This document shows, piece by piece, positions 6,030 to 7,405 of a DNA stretch of 7,405 nucleotides. Position 1 is the stretch's first letter. Each line of letters starts with the position of its first letter. The notes under the pieces are model-generated. The model did no database searches, was not told the origin of the DNA, and worked only from the letters and a program-made list of their open reading frames with translations. The DNA lies in contig JANWID010000234.1 of NCBI GenBank assembly GCA_025450095.1, positions 1 to 7,405 of the forward strand, in the 5' to 3' direction. A program made the position numbers and the translations under genes. This stretch comes from Bacteroidia bacterium. GTDB lineage: Bacteria > Bacteroidota > Bacteroidia > AKYH767-A > OLB10.

Positions 6030-6895
6030 TACCAGAATCAGAACTCATTCTAAATAACGACGGAAGTGTTTACCATCTCAACCTGGTTCCTGATGACATT
6101 TCCGATACTATAATTAACGTGGGTGATCCCGATCGCGTATCCAAAGTGAGTGCTTTTTTTGACCGCATTGAAATCAGGAAGCAAAAGCGAGAATTTGTTA
6201 CTCATACTGGATATTTTAATGGATTGAGAATCAGCGTAATATCAACAGGTATCGGGACTGATAATATAGATATAGTTTACAATGAGCTGGATGCCTTGGT
6301 AAACATTGATCTGAAAAACCGGACTGAAAAGGAAACTAAAAAATCATTGAAGCTCATCCGGATTGGAACTTCGGGTGCTTTGCAGGCTGATATACCTGTT
6401 GACAGTTTTGTATGTTCTTCTTACGGACTTGGACTCGATGGCCTTTTGAATTTTTATAAATTGGAAAATGACCAGGAGGAAACAGAATTACTGGAAGCAT
6501 TTCATAAACATCTGCCAAATGAAAACATCTTTCCGAGAACATATCTGGCCCGCTCTGGCAATTCGCTTTTCGGAAAACTGAGTGCTGATATGCATACCGG
6601 TATTACAGCATCCTGTTCCGGTTTCTATGGGCCACAGGGACGAATGATCCGGCTTGAACCATCCAGAGTGAATCTGCCTGATCGATTGAGTTCGTTCAGT
6701 TATAAAGATTTCCGGATAACAAATTTCGAGATGGAAACAGGCGCTATGTACGGACTGGCCAGGTTACTTGGCCATGAATGCTGTTCGGTAAATGTTATAG
6801 TTGCTAACCGGATACTGAAAGCATACTCCCACAATTCGGAAGCGTCCATGAAGAAGCTTATCGAAAATGTACTTTTGAAATTATCTTCCAAATAA
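6020..6895 (+). CDS. Nucleoside phosphorylase, uridine phosphorylase-like
   Basis: The 291-residue cytosolic enzyme belongs to the purine/uridine phosphorylase superfamily (PNP/Udp type), which splits nucleosides with phosphate into base and ribose-1-phosphate for salvage. Visible landmarks follow the order of E. coli Udp: GDPDRV at 35-40 (phosphate binding), STGIGTDN at 75-82, IRIGTSGA at 113-120, GITASCSGFYGPQGR at 194-208, and NFEMETGAMYGLA at 235-247, with the ribose-binding E-M-E at 237-239. The base-contacting Q-x-R of Udp appears kept as Q206 and R208, which favours uridine, although the loop reads FYGPQGR rather than FYPGQER. The protein is about 38 residues longer than E. coli Udp, partly from an N-terminal extension and an insert around 95-110. 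The ATG at 6020 is preferred because upstream codons would run through the promoters into the stress-protein gene. A terminator hairpin follows directly. Confidence 0.88.
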   Translation: MKQIPESELILNNDGSVYHLNLVPDDISDTIINVGDPDRVSKVSAFFDRIEIRKQKREFVTHTGYFNGLRISVISTGIGTDNIDIVYNELDALVNIDLKNRTEKETKKSLKLIRIGTSGALQADIPVDSFVCSSYGLGLDGLLNFYKLENDQEETELLEAFHKHLPNENIFPRTYLARSGNSLFGKLSADMHTGITASCSGFYGPQGRMIRLEPSRVNLPDRLSSFSYKDFRITNFEMETGAMYGLARLLGHECCSVNVIVANRILKAYSHNSEASMKKLIENVLLKLSSK

Positions 6896-6926
6896 AAAAG
6901 CCTCCCTTTTACAGGAGGCCTTTCTT
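6893..6926. terminator. Bidirectional intrinsic terminator
   Basis: GCCTCC (6900-6905) and GGAGGC (6914-6919) form a perfect 6-bp stem with an 8-base loop. Read on the minus strand, the hairpin is followed by six T residues (complement of 6894-6899), a good terminator for the sorting-domain gene that stops 20 bp upstream. Read on the plus strand, it is followed by the weaker CTTTCTT and would end the phosphorylase transcript, whose TAA lies at the base of the element. Confidence 0.8.
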
Positions 6927-6939
6927 CAGCTTGTGTGTT

Positions 6940-7405
6940 TTATTGTTTGATGATACGTTCGCGATGGATACCGGTATTGGTGTTCACTTCAAGCAGGTAA
7001 ATACCCTGATCGAGATCATTACCCAGATTGATTTCAGCAGTTGTGCGGTTAACTCCATAGATTCCGCCATCTAAATTTGAAATTACCTTTCCGGTAACAT
7101 CATATACCACTATGCTAGTGATACGTTCGTTTACATTGTCGGTGCTTACACTAACCGAAGTTCCGATAACCGGGTTAGGATATACAGTCACTGGTATATC
7201 ATGTGTCAGTGTAACTACTTTGATAGTAGACCAGTTTTCAGTTCCGTCAAAATCGGTTTGTTTCAACCGATAATAATTTACACCTGTTAAAGGTGCATTA
7301 TCATATGCTTTGTAATTGAGTACAGACGTAGAGGTTCCGGCACCTGAAATGTTGAATAGCGATGTGAAATCTTCTCCGTTGGAACTTCTTTCAATGGTGA
7401 AATAA
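6940..7405 (-). CDS. C-terminal part of a secreted protein with T9SS type A sorting domain
   Basis: The last 154 residues of a larger protein are visible; the frame stays open to the right edge, so the N-terminus lies outside. The visible part begins YFTIERSSNGEDFTSLF and runs on to NYYRLKQTDFDGTENWS. This is the beta-sandwich segment commonly found just before the sorting domain in large exported Bacteroidota proteins. The final 80 or so residues are a type A T9SS sorting domain: VTVYPNPV, a middle strand SIVVYDVTGKVISNL, then GIYLLEVNTNTGIHRERIIKQ at the very end. In the studied system this domain directs export across the outer membrane and is removed on anchoring to the surface. What the missing part does cannot be told. 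An apparent start at 7264-7266 is an internal TTG leucine codon. The gene ends 20 bp before a terminator. Confidence 0.9.
   Translation of the reverse strand, partial: YFTIERSSNGEDFTSLFNISGAGTSTSVLNYKAYDNAPLTGVNYYRLKQTDFDGTENWSTIKVVTLTHDIPVTVYPNPVIGTSVSVSTDNVNERITSIVVYDVTGKVISNLDGGIYGVNRTTAEINLGNDLDQGIYLLEVNTNTGIHRERIIKQ

Overview
The window is chromosomal DNA of a member of the Bacteroidota. Four things support this: a DUF4295 gene next to rpmG, a type IX secretion (T9SS) C-terminal sorting domain, a secreted DUF4197 protein, and promoters of the Bacteroidota type (TTG or TTTG, 19-20 bp, then TAnnTTTG) in front of most transcription units. Strong purine-rich ribosome binding sites are not evident, which also fits the phylum. 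Genus or species cannot be told from the sequence. There is no mobile element, CRISPR array, tRNA or rRNA, and no gene-free stretch over 300 bases.

Left part (1-3365, all minus strand). In transcription order: cinA (NMN deamidase / CinA), rpmB (L28), a secreted M24B Xaa-Pro aminopeptidase, rpmG (L33), and the N-terminus of a DUF4295 protein that runs off the left edge. The order rpmB-rpmG-DUF4295, often with cinA upstream, is familiar in this phylum. The aminopeptidase between the two ribosomal protein genes is the unusual item. It begins 19 nt after rpmB, has no visible promoter, and its start codon lies in a perfect inverted repeat. rpmB and rpmG each have their own well-formed promoter.

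Middle part (3366-5972). A DUF4197 protein gene (plus strand) diverges from cinA across a 108-bp region with back-to-back promoters. It converges, with a 3-bp gap, on an operon of two tandem-domain universal stress proteins (minus strand). In both, the first Usp domain keeps the full ATP-binding motif and the second has lost it.

Right part (5973-7405). A uridine-phosphorylase-like nucleoside phosphorylase (plus strand) diverges from the stress-protein operon with closely interleaved promoters. A GC-rich hairpin between convergent genes probably ends both it and the following minus-strand gene. That gene is the C-terminal part of a large secreted protein with a T9SS sorting domain; its N-terminus lies beyond the right edge.

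Most of the content is housekeeping: translation, NMN recycling, nucleoside salvage, stress response and peptide turnover. I did not find a convincing new multi-gene system. The points most worth a second look are the aminopeptidase with its start-codon hairpin, the almost leaderless cinA transcript, and the one-sided ATP sites of the stress proteins.
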